From Mycolicibacterium brisbanense (GTDB lineage Bacteria; Actinomycetota; Actinomycetes; Mycobacteriales; Mycobacteriaceae), in the NCBI RefSeq assembly GCF_001570425.1, contig NZ_BCSX01000039.1, positions 272,731 to 336,730 on the forward strand: a stretch of 64,000 nucleotides of DNA, written 5' to 3'. Of this stretch, positions 1-8,849 are shown piece by piece. The position numbers and the translations under genes are program-made. The first letter of the stretch is position 1. The number at the start of each line of letters is the position of its first letter. The notes beneath the pieces were generated by a model that saw only the letters and a program-made list of their open reading frames with translations, had not been told where the DNA came from and did no database searches.

Positions 1-2041
1 GCCCGCCGCCATCGACGAGCTGCAACGACGCATCGAAGCGGGCGAACGCGATGTGGTGCTGCTCGGTGCCACCGGTACGGGCAAGTCGGCGACCACTGCG
101 TGGCTCATCGAGCGGCTGCAACGGCCCACCTTGGTGATGGCGCCGAACAAGACGCTCGCCGCGCAGCTGGCCAACGAACTTCGGGAGATGCTGCCGCACA
201 ACGCGGTCGAGTACTTCGTGTCGTATTACGACTACTACCAACCCGAGGCGTACATCGCGCAGACCGACACGTACATCGAGAAGGACAGCTCGATCAACGA
301 CGATGTCGAGCGCCTGCGGCACTCGGCGACCTCCAGTCTGCTCTCGCGGCGCGACGTCGTCGTGGTCGCCTCGGTGTCCTGCATCTACGGCCTCGGTACC
401 CCGCAGTCCTACCTCGACCGCTCGGTGGAGCTGAACGTTGGCGAAGAGGTGCCCCGCGACGGTCTGCTGCGACTGCTGGTGGATGTCCAGTACAACCGCA
501 ACGACATGGCGTTCACCCGCGGGACGTTCCGGGTGCGTGGCGACACCGTCGAGATCATCCCGTCGTACGAAGAGTTGGCGGTCCGCATCGAGTTCTTCGG
601 CGACGAGATCGAGGCGCTCTACTACCTGCACCCGCTGACCGGTGACATCGTCCGCCAGGTGGATTCCCTGCGGATCTTCCCGGCCACCCACTACGTCGCC
701 GGTCCCGAGCGTATGGCTCGCGCCATCGCGACCATCGAGGAGGAGCTGGAGGAGCGGCTGGCCGAACTTGAGCGGCAGGGCAAGCTGCTGGAGGCGCAGC
801 GGCTGCGGATGCGCACCAACTACGACGTCGAGATGATGAAGCAGGTCGGCTTCTGCTCGGGTATCGAGAACTACTCGCGCCACATCGACGGCCGCCCGGC
901 GGGTTCCGCGCCGGCGACGCTGCTCGACTACTTCCCCGAGGATTTCCTGCTGGTCATCGACGAGTCCCACGTGACCGTCCCGCAGATCGGCGGCATGTAC
1001 GAGGGCGACATGTCGCGCAAGCGCAACCTGGTCGACTTCGGCTTCCGGCTCCCGTCCGCGGTGGACAACCGTCCGTTGACCTGGGAGGAGTTCGCCAGCC
1101 GGATCGGTCAGACCGTCTACCTGTCGGCCACCCCCGGCCCGTACGAGATCGGCCAGGCCGGCGGCGAGTTCGTCGAACAGGTCATCCGCCCGACCGGGTT
1201 GGTGGATCCCAAGGTGATCGTCAAGCCCACCAAGGGGCAGATCGACGACCTGATCGGCGAGATCCGCGTTCGCACCGAACGCGACGAGCGTGTGCTGGTG
1301 ACCACCCTGACCAAGAAGATGGCCGAGGATCTCACCGACTATCTGCTGGAACTCGGCATCCGGGTGCGCTACCTGCACTCCGAGGTCGACACCCTGCGTC
1401 GCGTCGAGCTGCTGCGCCAACTGCGGTTGGGCGAATACGACGTGCTGGTCGGCATCAACCTGCTCCGCGAGGGTCTCGACCTTCCCGAGGTCTCGCTGGT
1501 GTCGATTCTCGACGCCGACAAGGAAGGGTTCCTGCGGTCGACCCGCAGCCTGATCCAGACCATCGGCCGCGCGGCGCGCAACGTGTCCGGTGAGGTGCAC
1601 ATGTACGCCGACAAGATCACGGACTCGATGCGTGAGGCCATCGACGAGACCGAGCGGCGCCGGGCCAAGCAGATCGCCTACAACGAGACCAACGGCATCG
1701 ATCCGAAGCCGTTGCGCAAGAAGATCGCCGACATCCTCGACCAGGTGTACCGCGAGGCGGACGACACCGAGGCGGTCGAGGTCGGCGGTTCCGGGCGCAA
1801 CGCGTCTCGCGGACGCCGCGCGCAAGGCGCGCCCGGCCGGGCGGTCAGCGCGGGCATCGTCGAGGGCCGCGACACGTCGAACATGCCGCGGGCCGAACTG
1901 GCGGATCTCATCAAGGATCTGACCGAGCAGATGATGACTGCCGCGCGCGATCTGCAGTTCGAACTGGCCGCGCGCATCCGCGACGAGGTCGCCGATCTGA
2001 AAAAGGAGTTGCGGGGTATGGATGCAGCCGGGCTTAAATAG
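1..2041 (+). CDS. uvrB: Excinuclease ABC subunit UvrB (5' end outside window)
   Basis: UvrB is the helicase-like damage-verification subunit of UvrABC nucleotide excision repair; UvrA loads it onto damaged DNA. The reading frame enters the window already open (codons in phase with base 2), so about 40 N-terminal residues are missing and 679 are visible. Visible features are the Walker A motif GATGTGKS, the YYDYYQPEAY beta-hairpin region that clamps DNA, the DESH helicase box, the SATPGPYE motif, the QTIGRAARN motif VI, and a C-terminal UVR helix pair (LQFELAARIRDEVADLK) that contacts UvrA or UvrC. The GTG at 53 is an internal codon, not the start. Damage inducibility cannot be judged because the promoter lies outside. 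Confidence 0.98.
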   Translation, partial: PAAIDELQRRIEAGERDVVLLGATGTGKSATTAWLIERLQRPTLVMAPNKTLAAQLANELREMLPHNAVEYFVSYYDYYQPEAYIAQTDTYIEKDSSINDDVERLRHSATSSLLSRRDVVVVASVSCIYGLGTPQSYLDRSVELNVGEEVPRDGLLRLLVDVQYNRNDMAFTRGTFRVRGDTVEIIPSYEELAVRIEFFGDEIEALYYLHPLTGDIVRQVDSLRIFPATHYVAGPERMARAIATIEEELEERLAELERQGKLLEAQRLRMRTNYDVEMMKQVGFCSGIENYSRHIDGRPAGSAPATLLDYFPEDFLLVIDESHVTVPQIGGMYEGDMSRKRNLVDFGFRLPSAVDNRPLTWEEFASRIGQTVYLSATPGPYEIGQAGGEFVEQVIRPTGLVDPKVIVKPTKGQIDDLIGEIRVRTERDERVLVTTLTKKMAEDLTDYLLELGIRVRYLHSEVDTLRRVELLRQLRLGEYDVLVGINLLREGLDLPEVSLVSILDADKEGFLRSTRSLIQTIGRAARNVSGEVHMYADKITDSMREAIDETERRRAKQIAYNETNGIDPKPLRKKIADILDQVYREADDTEAVEVGGSGRNASRGRRAQGAPGRAVSAGIVEGRDTSNMPRAELADLIKDLTEQMMTAARDLQFELAARIRDEVADLKKELRGMDAAGLK

Positions 2042-2047
2042 GCCCCC
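2034..2047 (+). promoter_or_regulatory. Possible -10 box of a leaderless promoter for the esterase gene
   Basis: TTAAAT/TAAATA overlaps the uvrB stop codon and ends 7 nt before the GTG of the next gene. In mycobacteria that spacing is typical of leaderless transcripts. No convincing -35 box was seen, and the gene may simply be cotranscribed with uvrB. Confidence 0.3.
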
Positions 2048-2959
2048 GTGTCCATCCTGTCCAAGCCCTTGGTGGCCGATGCTCTTGCGCGCCTGTTCTC
2101 GTCGACCGTCAACCCGGCACCCAAGCCCGGTGTCCGGTTCCCCGAAATCCCCGGTGACACAACCACGGTGGTGATTCCCACCCGGTACGGCGACACCTCG
2201 GCCACCGTCTACCGGCCGAAGGCCGGCGGTGTCGAACCCGCGGTGTACGTCAACGTGCACGGTGGCGGATTCGTCGTAGGGCACCGCGACCAGGACGACC
2301 CGTGGTGCCGCTACCTCGCCGCGCACGCGAACGTTGTTGTCGTCAACACCGATTACGTGCTCGCCCCGCGACACCGTTTCCCGGCGCCGGTCGAGCAGAT
2401 CTATGACGTCCTTGTCTGGGCGTCGGCCCCCGAGCGGGAGTGGGACGGCACCCGGCTGTGCGTCGGCGGGCAGAGCGCCGGAGGCAGCCTGTCCGCGGCG
2501 GCGGCGCGGCTGGCCCTGGAGCGTGGCGGCCCGGCGATCGCCCTGCAGGTGCTGCACTATCCGCCGCTGGATCTGGTGACCGCGACCCGGGACAAGAGTT
2601 CGCCGCTGGGCGCCAAGGCCGTCATGCGGCCGTGGATGGGTGAAGTGTTCGACACCGCCTACATCCCCGATCCCGCCCAACGTGCCGACCGGCTGGTCTC
2701 CCCGGCCTACGGTGACAACGCCGACGGCATCGACGGCATCGCCCCCGCACTCGTGGTCACCGCCGAGTACGACCGGCTGCGGGCCGAGGCGTGGCGATAC
2801 GCCCAGAAGCTGGATGCTGTCGGGGCCCTGGCCGAGTATCACGAAGTTCGCGGTGTCGACCACGGCTACAACATCATGAGCAACGCGGGCGACGTCACCC
2901 GGCAGGTGTATGACTTGATCGCCGGGCACGTCAGCCGGGCGACCACGGGACCGAAATGA
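2048..2959 (+). CDS. Alpha/beta hydrolase, hormone-sensitive-lipase type esterase
   Basis: A 303-residue carboxylesterase/lipase of the HSL (family IV) group. The oxyanion-hole motif HGGG lies in NVHGGGFVVGH near residue 75, and the nucleophile elbow is GQSAGG (Ser near residue 140). A likely acid is in the VVTAEYDRLR segment and the catalytic His in DHGYN near the C-terminus. There is no signal peptide, so the enzyme is probably cytoplasmic. The GTG start lies 6 nt after the uvrB stop, giving a likely operon with uvrB, although a -10-like box just upstream would allow separate leaderless transcription. The substrate is unknown; short or medium acyl esters are usual for the family. Confidence 0.85.
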   Translation: MSILSKPLVADALARLFSSTVNPAPKPGVRFPEIPGDTTTVVIPTRYGDTSATVYRPKAGGVEPAVYVNVHGGGFVVGHRDQDDPWCRYLAAHANVVVVNTDYVLAPRHRFPAPVEQIYDVLVWASAPEREWDGTRLCVGGQSAGGSLSAAAARLALERGGPAIALQVLHYPPLDLVTATRDKSSPLGAKAVMRPWMGEVFDTAYIPDPAQRADRLVSPAYGDNADGIDGIAPALVVTAEYDRLRAEAWRYAQKLDAVGALAEYHEVRGVDHGYNIMSNAGDVTRQVYDLIAGHVSRATTGPK

Positions 2960-2966
2960 GCCGACC

Positions 2967-3004
2967 TTGACCTCAATGGCGGTTGAGCTCCTAACGTCAC
3001 TGCC
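2967..3004 (+). promoter_or_regulatory. Sigma-A-like promoter for the MFS gene
   Basis: TTGACC (2967-2972) and TAACGT (2992-2997) are separated by 19 nt. The -10 box ends 7 nt before the GTG at 3005, so transcription probably begins at the start codon (leaderless). Confidence 0.5.
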
Positions 3005-4399
3005 GTGACCGAGACCGTGACGGCCGAAGCCGAAGGCACCTGGCGGCAGCTTCTGGGGGCCAGACACCTTGGTGCGTCGACCGTGCTGGCCGGTGGCGTG
3101 CTGCTGTACGCGACCAACGAATTCATCACCATCAGCCTGCTGCCCAGCGCCGTCACCGACATCGGTGGCCACCGCTTGTACGCGTGGGTGACCACGGTGT
3201 ACCTGGTGGCATCGGTGGTCGCGGCGACGACGGTGCACTCGGTGCTGATGCGGATGGGCCCGCGTCGGGCGTACCTGCTGGGTCTCGGGGTGTTCTGCGC
3301 GGGCAGCCTGGGTTGTGCCCTGGCGCCCAGCATGCCGCTGCTGCTCGCGAGCCGCACCGTGCAGGGTTTCGCGGGCGGCTTGCTGGCCGGACTTGGCTAT
3401 GCCGTCATCAACACGGCGCTGCCGAAGAGCTTGTGGACCAAGGCTTCCGCACTGGTTTCGGCGATGTGGGGCGTCGGCACGGTGATCGGCCCCGCCGCGG
3501 GCGGATTGTTCGCGCAGTGGGGCCTGTGGCGGTGGGCGTTCGGGGTGCTCGCGGCGTTGACGTCGGCGATGGCGGTGCTGGTGCCGTTCGCACTGCCCGG
3601 TCGTGACCGGGCCGAATCGCGACCACCGGTGCCGGGTATCCCGGTGTGGTCGCTCGTGCTGCTGGGTGCGGCGGCGATGGCGGTCAGTGTGGCCGGTGTT
3701 CCGCATGACCCGCGGGCCACCGTGGCGATGTTGGTGATCGGTCTCGCCCTGGTCGGCTGCTTCCTGGTGGCCGATCGGCGGGCGTCGTCGAGTGTGTTGC
3801 CGCCCAGCGCTTTCGGGCCCGGCCCGCTCAAATGGATTTACCTGACCCTTGGCGTGCTGATGGCCGCCACCATGGTCGACACCTATGTGCCGTTGTTCGC
3901 CCAGCGGCTGGCTCACCTCACGCCGGTCGTGGCGGGTTTTTTCGGCGCGGTGCTCTCGGTCGGCTGGACCGTCGGTGAACTCGTCAGCGCGTCCGTCCGC
4001 AACGAGCGGGTGTTGGTGCGGACGGTCGCATTGGCACCTCTGGTGGTGGCGGTGGGCCTGGCGTCGGCCGCAGCGCTGGTCCGCGCCGGGATGGCGCCCG
4101 GGCTGGTGGCGGGCTGGGCGGTCGCTCTGCTGGTCGGTGGCATCGGCATCGGTAGTGCGTGGCCCCATTTGTCGGCCTGGGCGATGAGCAGTGTGGACGA
4201 TCCGGCGGAGGGGCCGGCCGCCGCGGCGGCCATCAACACCGTGCAGCTGATCTGCGGCGCGTTCGGCGCCGGGCTCACCGGCGTCGTGGTCAACCTGGCC
4301 GACGGCAGCGACGTGTTGGCAGCGAGGTGCCTGTTCATCAGTCTCGCCGTGCTGGCCGCGACGGGTGCGGTGGCGTCGGTGCGCGCCGGGCGCCGCTGA
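3005..4399 (+). CDS. MFS transporter (drug efflux type)
   Basis: A 464-residue major facilitator superfamily permease made almost entirely of hydrophobic segments. The loop motif LMRMGPRRAYLLG after the second helix resembles the MFS motif A (G-x-x-x-D/G-R-x-G-R/A), and the glycine- and proline-rich stretch GVGTVIGPAAGGLFAQWG corresponds to the antiporter motif C of 12/14-TM exporters. It occupies the position of M. tuberculosis Rv1634, reported as a fluoroquinolone-type efflux pump, immediately downstream of uvrB and the esterase. The GTG start is supported by a promoter whose -10 box ends 7 nt upstream. The transported compound cannot be read from the sequence. Confidence 0.88.
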   Translation: MTETVTAEAEGTWRQLLGARHLGASTVLAGGVLLYATNEFITISLLPSAVTDIGGHRLYAWVTTVYLVASVVAATTVHSVLMRMGPRRAYLLGLGVFCAGSLGCALAPSMPLLLASRTVQGFAGGLLAGLGYAVINTALPKSLWTKASALVSAMWGVGTVIGPAAGGLFAQWGLWRWAFGVLAALTSAMAVLVPFALPGRDRAESRPPVPGIPVWSLVLLGAAAMAVSVAGVPHDPRATVAMLVIGLALVGCFLVADRRASSSVLPPSAFGPGPLKWIYLTLGVLMAATMVDTYVPLFAQRLAHLTPVVAGFFGAVLSVGWTVGELVSASVRNERVLVRTVALAPLVVAVGLASAAALVRAGMAPGLVAGWAVALLVGGIGIGSAWPHLSAWAMSSVDDPAEGPAAAAAINTVQLICGAFGAGLTGVVVNLADGSDVLAARCLFISLAVLAATGAVASVRAGRR

Positions 4400-4402
4400 C
4401 CC

Positions 4403-5134
4403 CTATTCGGCGTCGGTGTCGAGCTGGTGGATGGCGGTGACCCCGTCGATGCCGGCCAGCACGGTCGGCGCTGCGAGGATCCCGCTGCCCGACAGGGTGA
4501 GCATCACGCCGAACTGACCGGTTGCGCTCGGCGCACCCTGCGGGGCGTCGGCGGCCAGCTCTGTCAGCTGCCATTGCCTGCGCTCGCAAACTTGGAGCAG
4601 TTCGTGCATGACGCCGCGGCCGTCGGCGTAGGTGACGTGCATGCGGATCGATCCGCCCAGGCGCGCCGTGAGCCGTCTGACCACGGGCATGAAGCCCAGC
4701 ACGATCAAGAAGTGCATCGCCGTCACCGTGCAGGCGAGCAGGAAAAGCCCGGCGCCCGCGGCCATTCCGATCGCCGCGGACTCCCAGACCGCCGCGGCGG
4801 TGGTCAGGCCGTGGACCGAGCCGCGTCGGACGATGATGATGCCGGCACCGAGAAAGCCTATGCCTGAGACGATCTGGGCGGCGACCCGCGACGGGTCGAC
4901 CTCGACCAGACCCGTGGCCAGCACGTCGCTGAAGCCGTACTTGCTGACCAGCAGGATCAGCGCGGCCGCGGTGCCGACGATGGTCTGGGTGCGCAGGCCC
5001 GCGGCTTTGCCCTGGACTTCGCGTTCCAACCCGATCAACGCCGTCAGGCCGAACGCGACGAACAGTTCGGCGATCTGACGGGAACCTTGCCCCGCGCCAC
5101 CGAAGAACGCCGGGTCGGCCAGCCAGAGATCCAT
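4403..5134 (-). CDS. MgtC/SapB family membrane protein
   Basis: A 243-residue protein with an N-terminal MgtC-type membrane domain and a C-terminal soluble ACT-like part. The family signature is seen as ALIGLEREVQGKAAGLRTQT near residues 30-50, followed by hydrophobic helices (VGTAAALILLV, IGFLGAGIIIV, AAIGMAAGAGLFLLA). MgtC proteins help bacteria, including M. tuberculosis, survive low magnesium and macrophages, often by modulating ATPases; Mg transport itself is doubtful. The start chosen is the ATG at 5134 because a TAACTT -10 box ends 7 nt before it. A longer frame beginning at 5224 would run into the divergent gene's start. It is convergent with the MFS gene (3 nt apart). Confidence 0.87.
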   Translation of the reverse strand: MDLWLADPAFFGGAGQGSRQIAELFVAFGLTALIGLEREVQGKAAGLRTQTIVGTAAALILLVSKYGFSDVLATGLVEVDPSRVAAQIVSGIGFLGAGIIIVRRGSVHGLTTAAAVWESAAIGMAAGAGLFLLACTVTAMHFLIVLGFMPVVRRLTARLGGSIRMHVTYADGRGVMHELLQVCERRQWQLTELAADAPQGAPSATGQFGVMLTLSGSGILAAPTVLAGIDGVTAIHQLDTDAE

Positions 5135-5147
5135 GTCGAACAAGTTA
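5135..5147 (-). promoter_or_regulatory. -10 box of leaderless promoter, MgtC-like gene
   Basis: TAACTT on the minus strand (5147 to 5142) is followed by 7 nt and then the ATG at 5134. This supports a leaderless transcript and fixes the start codon. Confidence 0.5.
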
Positions 5148-5222
5148 GCGTGCGCACGATGACTTTTGGCCGCAGCTGAGGTCTGTTTTCGCATAGGCCG
5201 AAAACCGACGAGGAGCGAATTC

Positions 5223-5990
5223 ATGTCTGCACAACCCGTTGCCTATCCCGACGTCGCCACTCGCGAGGAGTGGCTCCAGGCCCGCACCAAGCTGCTGGCC
5301 CGAGAACGCGAGGTGACCCATCTGCGCGATGCGGTCAACGCCGAACGCCGTCGGCTGCCGATGGTGCAGGTCACCAAGGACTATGTGTTCGACGGTCCCG
5401 ACGGCGAAGTCACGCTGCTGGACATGTTCGAGGGGCGCAGCCAGCTCTACATCCATCACTTCATGTGGATCGACGCGCTCGACGCCGGCTGCCCGAGTTG
5501 CACCGCGGCGGCGGACCTCACGTTCACCGAGGGCGACCGGAAACTGTTGCACAGCAAGGATGTAACGTTCGCGTGCGTGTCGCGGGCGCCGTACGCGAGC
5601 ATCGCCGCCTACCGAGATCAACATGGCTGGACATTCCCGTGGTACTCGTCGCGCGACGGTGATTTCACCTACGACTATCACGTGACGCTCGACCCGGCGC
5701 GAGCGCCGATCGAGTACAACTACAAGTCGCTCGACGAGTTGCACGCCGACGGCTGGTCGGATGCCGACCTGCGCGGTGACTGGCCCGGTGCGAGCGTCTT
5801 CCTGCGCCGCGGGGACGACGTGTTTCATACGTACTCGGCGTATGCCCGCGGTCTTGATCATTCCGCGGTGGGCTATCCGTTCCTGGATCTGACGCCGTAC
5901 GGCCGCCAGGAGCCGTGGGAGGACTCGCCGGCCGGCTGGCCCCAGGGCGGTCCGGCGGTGGGCAGGCCGGTAGGGGCGGACGAGGGTTAG
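5223..5990 (+). CDS. DUF899 family thioredoxin-like protein
   Basis: A 255-residue protein of the DUF899 family (thioredoxin fold, function undetermined). Typical family features are the early VTKDYVFDGPDGEVTLLDMF segment, QLYIHHFMW, and the cysteine pair in DAGCPSCTAAAD (CxxC-like) near residue 95. Later come HGWTFPWYSS and DVFHTYSAYARG, both common in this family. A good ribosome binding site (GAGGAG) precedes the ATG at 5223, so an upstream in-frame GTG/ATG region is not used. It is divergent from the MgtC-like gene. A redox role is inferred from the fold and cysteines only. Confidence 0.82.
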   Translation: MSAQPVAYPDVATREEWLQARTKLLAREREVTHLRDAVNAERRRLPMVQVTKDYVFDGPDGEVTLLDMFEGRSQLYIHHFMWIDALDAGCPSCTAAADLTFTEGDRKLLHSKDVTFACVSRAPYASIAAYRDQHGWTFPWYSSRDGDFTYDYHVTLDPARAPIEYNYKSLDELHADGWSDADLRGDWPGASVFLRRGDDVFHTYSAYARGLDHSAVGYPFLDLTPYGRQEPWEDSPAGWPQGGPAVGRPVGADEG

Positions 5991-6050
5991 CGATCATCAA
6001 GATCGAAACCGTGGGCACGCGGGGCCGCGGCTGGCACTGTGATGGGCAGT

Positions 6051-6121
6051 GCGGGTGTGGCTGAGTGGCTAGGCACCGGCCTGCAAAGCCGTTTACACGG
6101 GTTCGAATCCCGTCACTCGCT
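6051..6121 (+). tRNA. tRNA-Cys (anticodon GCA)
   Basis: A 71-nt cloverleaf. The acceptor stem GCGGGTG pairs with CACTCGC (one G-U pair). The D arm contains GGCTAGGC, the anticodon loop is CTGCAAA with GCA in the centre, and the T arm is ACGGG-TTCGAAT-CCCGT. The discriminator base is U, which is the identity base for cysteine tRNAs. CCA is not encoded. The gene stands alone in this window, between the DUF899 gene and the UvrA-like gene, and a strong terminator follows. Confidence 0.96.
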
Positions 6122-6137
6122 CGCATGCGTCGGGGGA

Positions 6138-6179
6138 GGCCGGACGCTATCTCGGCGGTTGTCGAGATAGCGTCCGGCC
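6138..6179 (+). terminator. Strong hairpin terminator after tRNA-Cys
   Basis: A perfect 17-bp inverted repeat (6138-6154 and 6163-6179) with an 8-nt loop begins 17 nt after the tRNA. No U tract follows, which is common for mycobacterial hairpin terminators. It probably ends the tRNA transcript. Confidence 0.7.
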
Positions 6180-6251
6180 GCCCTGACCGGGACTGTGACG
6201 CGTAACCGGGTGGGTCTCGGTATGGGTTCTACTACCCTTTCGAGTCACGGC

Positions 6252-6265
6252 TAGGGTCGCGTGGT
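6252..6265 (+). promoter_or_regulatory. -10 box upstream of the UvrA-like gene
   Basis: TAGGGT (6252-6257) ends 8 nt before the GTG at 6266, consistent with a leaderless transcript. No PafBC-type element was found at the required distance. Confidence 0.35.
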
Positions 6266-8842
6266 GTGACGAGATCGTTGGAGCGGCCGTGGGATCAGCG
6301 GTCGGTGGACATACCGGCCGATGTCCGGGTGCGCGGCGCCCGCGAGCACAACCTCAAGAACGTCGACGTCGATGTTCCGCGGGACGCGCTGGTGGTGTTC
6401 ACCGGTGTGTCGGGGTCGGGTAAGTCATCACTGGCGTTCGGCACGTTGTTCGCCGAATCGCAGCGCCGCTATCTGGAATCGGTGGCACCGTACGCGCGTC
6501 GGCTGATCGATCAGGTCGGTGTTCCCGACGTCGACTCCATCGAGGGGATGCCGCCCGCGGTGGCCCTGCAGCAGCACCGGGGCGCGGGCAGCGCCCGGTC
6601 GTCGGTGGGCAGCGTGACCACGCTGTCGAGCCTGGTGCGGATGCTCTATTCGCGGGCTGGCCACTATCCGGCGGACCAACCCATGCTGTTCGCCGAGGAT
6701 TTTTCGCCGAACACCGTGCCGGGCGCGTGCCCGACGTGCCACGGCATCGGTCGGGTGTACGAGGTGCCCGAGGAACTCATGGTCCCGGATCCGTCGCTGA
6801 CGATCCGCGACCGGGCCATCGCCGCGTGGCCCGCGGCGTGGCACGGGCAGAATCTGCGCGACATCTTGGTGTCTCTGGGCTACGACGTCGATACGCCGTG
6901 GAAGGACCTGCCGAAGAAAGACCGGGACTGGATCCTCTACACCGACGAACGCCCGACGGCGCCCGTGTATGCGGGGTTCACCCCGGCGCAGACGCGTCGG
7001 GCCGTGGCCATGGAGATGGAGCCCAGCTACCAGGGCACGTTCACCGGCGCGCGGCGCTACGTCCTGGACACCTTTGCCAACACCAAGAGCGCGCAGATGA
7101 AGAAGCGCGTTTCCCAGTTCGTGCGCGGCGCGGTGTGCTCGACGTGTCACGGCAAGCTGATCAAGCCCGAGGCACTGTCGGTCACTTTCGAGGGATTCGA
7201 TATCGCCGAGCTGTCCGGCCTGACCCTGAATCGGCTCGCCGAGCTGTTGGAGCCCGTGGCCGCCGGCACGCCGACCCATCCCGCGGATTCCGAGATCTCC
7301 GTCGAAAAGCGTGCTGCCGCTGGGCGTCTGGCGGCTGAGATCCTCGAGCGTCTGCATCCCATCATGGATCTGGGTCTGGGCTACCTGTCGCTGGACCGCA
7401 GCACTCCGACGCTGTCGTCGGGTGAATTGCAGCGGTTGCGCCTGGCGACGCAGCTGTCGTCGCAGCTGTTCGGGGTGGTGTATGTGCTCGATGAGCCGTC
7501 GGCCGGGCTGCATCCGCGCGACCGGGACGCGCTGCTGGGCATTCTGCAGGGATTGAAGGGACGCGGTAACAGCGTCTTCCTCGTCGAGCACTCGCTCGAC
7601 ATCATCGGCGCCGCCGACTGGTTGGTGGATATCGGCCCGGGCGCGGGTGAGAGAGGTGGTCAGATCCTGTACAGCGGGCCGCCCGCCGGCCTCGCTGACG
7701 TGGATGAATCATCCACGCGCCGTTATCTTTTCGGTCTGACTAAACCGGTAGAGCGGACCCCGCGCGAGCCGGGTGGCTGGCTCAGGTTGGAACACGTGAG
7801 CCGCAACAACCTTCATGACGTATCGGTGTCGTTCCCCCTGAAATGTCTGACTGCGGTCACCGGCATCTCAGGTGCCGGAAAATCGAGTCTCGTGAGTCAG
7901 GCGCTGCCGACGCTGGTCGCCGAGCACCTGGGCGCCCCGGTGAGCGGCGCAACCGACGACACGTCCGATGAGGACGATCTGCTGCTGGCAGGCGAATCCG
8001 CACCGGTCCACGGCGAGATCGTCGGTGATATCGGTGGCTTGCGGCGGGTAGTGTGCATAGACCAGAAGCCCATCGGCCGCACCCCGCGGTCGAACGTCGC
8101 CACCTACACCGGGATGTTCGACCACATCCGTCGTCGTTTCGCCGAGACGCCGGAAGCGCGCAGCCGCGGTTACAAGGCCGGGCGGTTCTCGTTCAACGTC
8201 GCGTCGGGGCGATGCCCTACCTGTGAGGGTGAAGGGTGGGTGATGGTCGAGTTGCTGTTCCTGCCCAGCGTCTACACCCCGTGCTCGGACTGCGACGGAA
8301 CTCGCTACAAGGCAAGCACATTGGAGATCACCTGGCGTGATCGCAACATCGCCGAGATCCTGCAGATGGGTGTCGAGCAGGCCCGCGACTTCTTCGAGGG
8401 GGAAGCGGAGATACTGCGCTCGCTGACGGTGCTGTGCGATGTCGGGCTGGGCTACCTGCGGCTGGGGCAACCCGCGACCGAGTTGTCCGGCGGCGAAGCC
8501 CAACGCGTCAAGCTCGCCACCGAGTTGCAACGAGCCCACCGCGGAGACGCTCTCTACCTGCTCGACGAGCCGTCGGCCGGGTTGCACCCCGCCGATACCG
8601 ACCGGCTGATGGTGCACTTGCAGAAGCTGGTGGACGCGGGAAACACCGTGGTGGTCGTCGAACTGGACATGCGGGTCGTCGCGCAGGCGGACTACGTCAT
8701 CGACCTCGGACCGGGTGCCGGAGGAGACGGTGGCCGCATCGTCGCGACCGGCACACCGGCGCAGGCGGCGACGCGCGCCGACAGCGTCAGCGCCCCTTAC
8801 CTGGCCGACGCCCTGAAGCTCGCGGCGAGCCATACCGAATAA
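6266..8842 (+). CDS. Class II UvrA paralogue (excinuclease-like ABC ATPase)
   Basis: An 858-residue double-ABC protein of the UvrA family. Walker A motifs are GVSGSGKSS near residue 47 and GISGAGKSS in the second half; the signature motifs are LSSGELQRLRL and LSGGEAQRVKL, each followed by a LDEPSAGLHP Walker B. Zinc-module cysteines are present (CPTCHGIGR, CSTCHGK, CPTCEGEG, CSDCDG). The UvrB-binding domain present in canonical UvrA after LYARAG is absent: here YSRAGHYPADQP runs almost directly into the CPTC module. This marks a class II UvrA, which is known in other bacteria for damage tolerance or DNA-binding drug resistance and has been described as unable to load UvrB. The canonical uvrA lies 2.4 kb downstream. 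Confidence 0.9.
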   Translation: MTRSLERPWDQRSVDIPADVRVRGAREHNLKNVDVDVPRDALVVFTGVSGSGKSSLAFGTLFAESQRRYLESVAPYARRLIDQVGVPDVDSIEGMPPAVALQQHRGAGSARSSVGSVTTLSSLVRMLYSRAGHYPADQPMLFAEDFSPNTVPGACPTCHGIGRVYEVPEELMVPDPSLTIRDRAIAAWPAAWHGQNLRDILVSLGYDVDTPWKDLPKKDRDWILYTDERPTAPVYAGFTPAQTRRAVAMEMEPSYQGTFTGARRYVLDTFANTKSAQMKKRVSQFVRGAVCSTCHGKLIKPEALSVTFEGFDIAELSGLTLNRLAELLEPVAAGTPTHPADSEISVEKRAAAGRLAAEILERLHPIMDLGLGYLSLDRSTPTLSSGELQRLRLATQLSSQLFGVVYVLDEPSAGLHPRDRDALLGILQGLKGRGNSVFLVEHSLDIIGAADWLVDIGPGAGERGGQILYSGPPAGLADVDESSTRRYLFGLTKPVERTPREPGGWLRLEHVSRNNLHDVSVSFPLKCLTAVTGISGAGKSSLVSQALPTLVAEHLGAPVSGATDDTSDEDDLLLAGESAPVHGEIVGDIGGLRRVVCIDQKPIGRTPRSNVATYTGMFDHIRRRFAETPEARSRGYKAGRFSFNVASGRCPTCEGEGWVMVELLFLPSVYTPCSDCDGTRYKASTLEITWRDRNIAEILQMGVEQARDFFEGEAEILRSLTVLCDVGLGYLRLGQPATELSGGEAQRVKLATELQRAHRGDALYLLDEPSAGLHPADTDRLMVHLQKLVDAGNTVVVVELDMRVVAQADYVIDLGPGAGGDGGRIVATGTPAQAATRADSVSAPYLADALKLAASHTE

Positions 8843-8849
8843 TGCGGCG

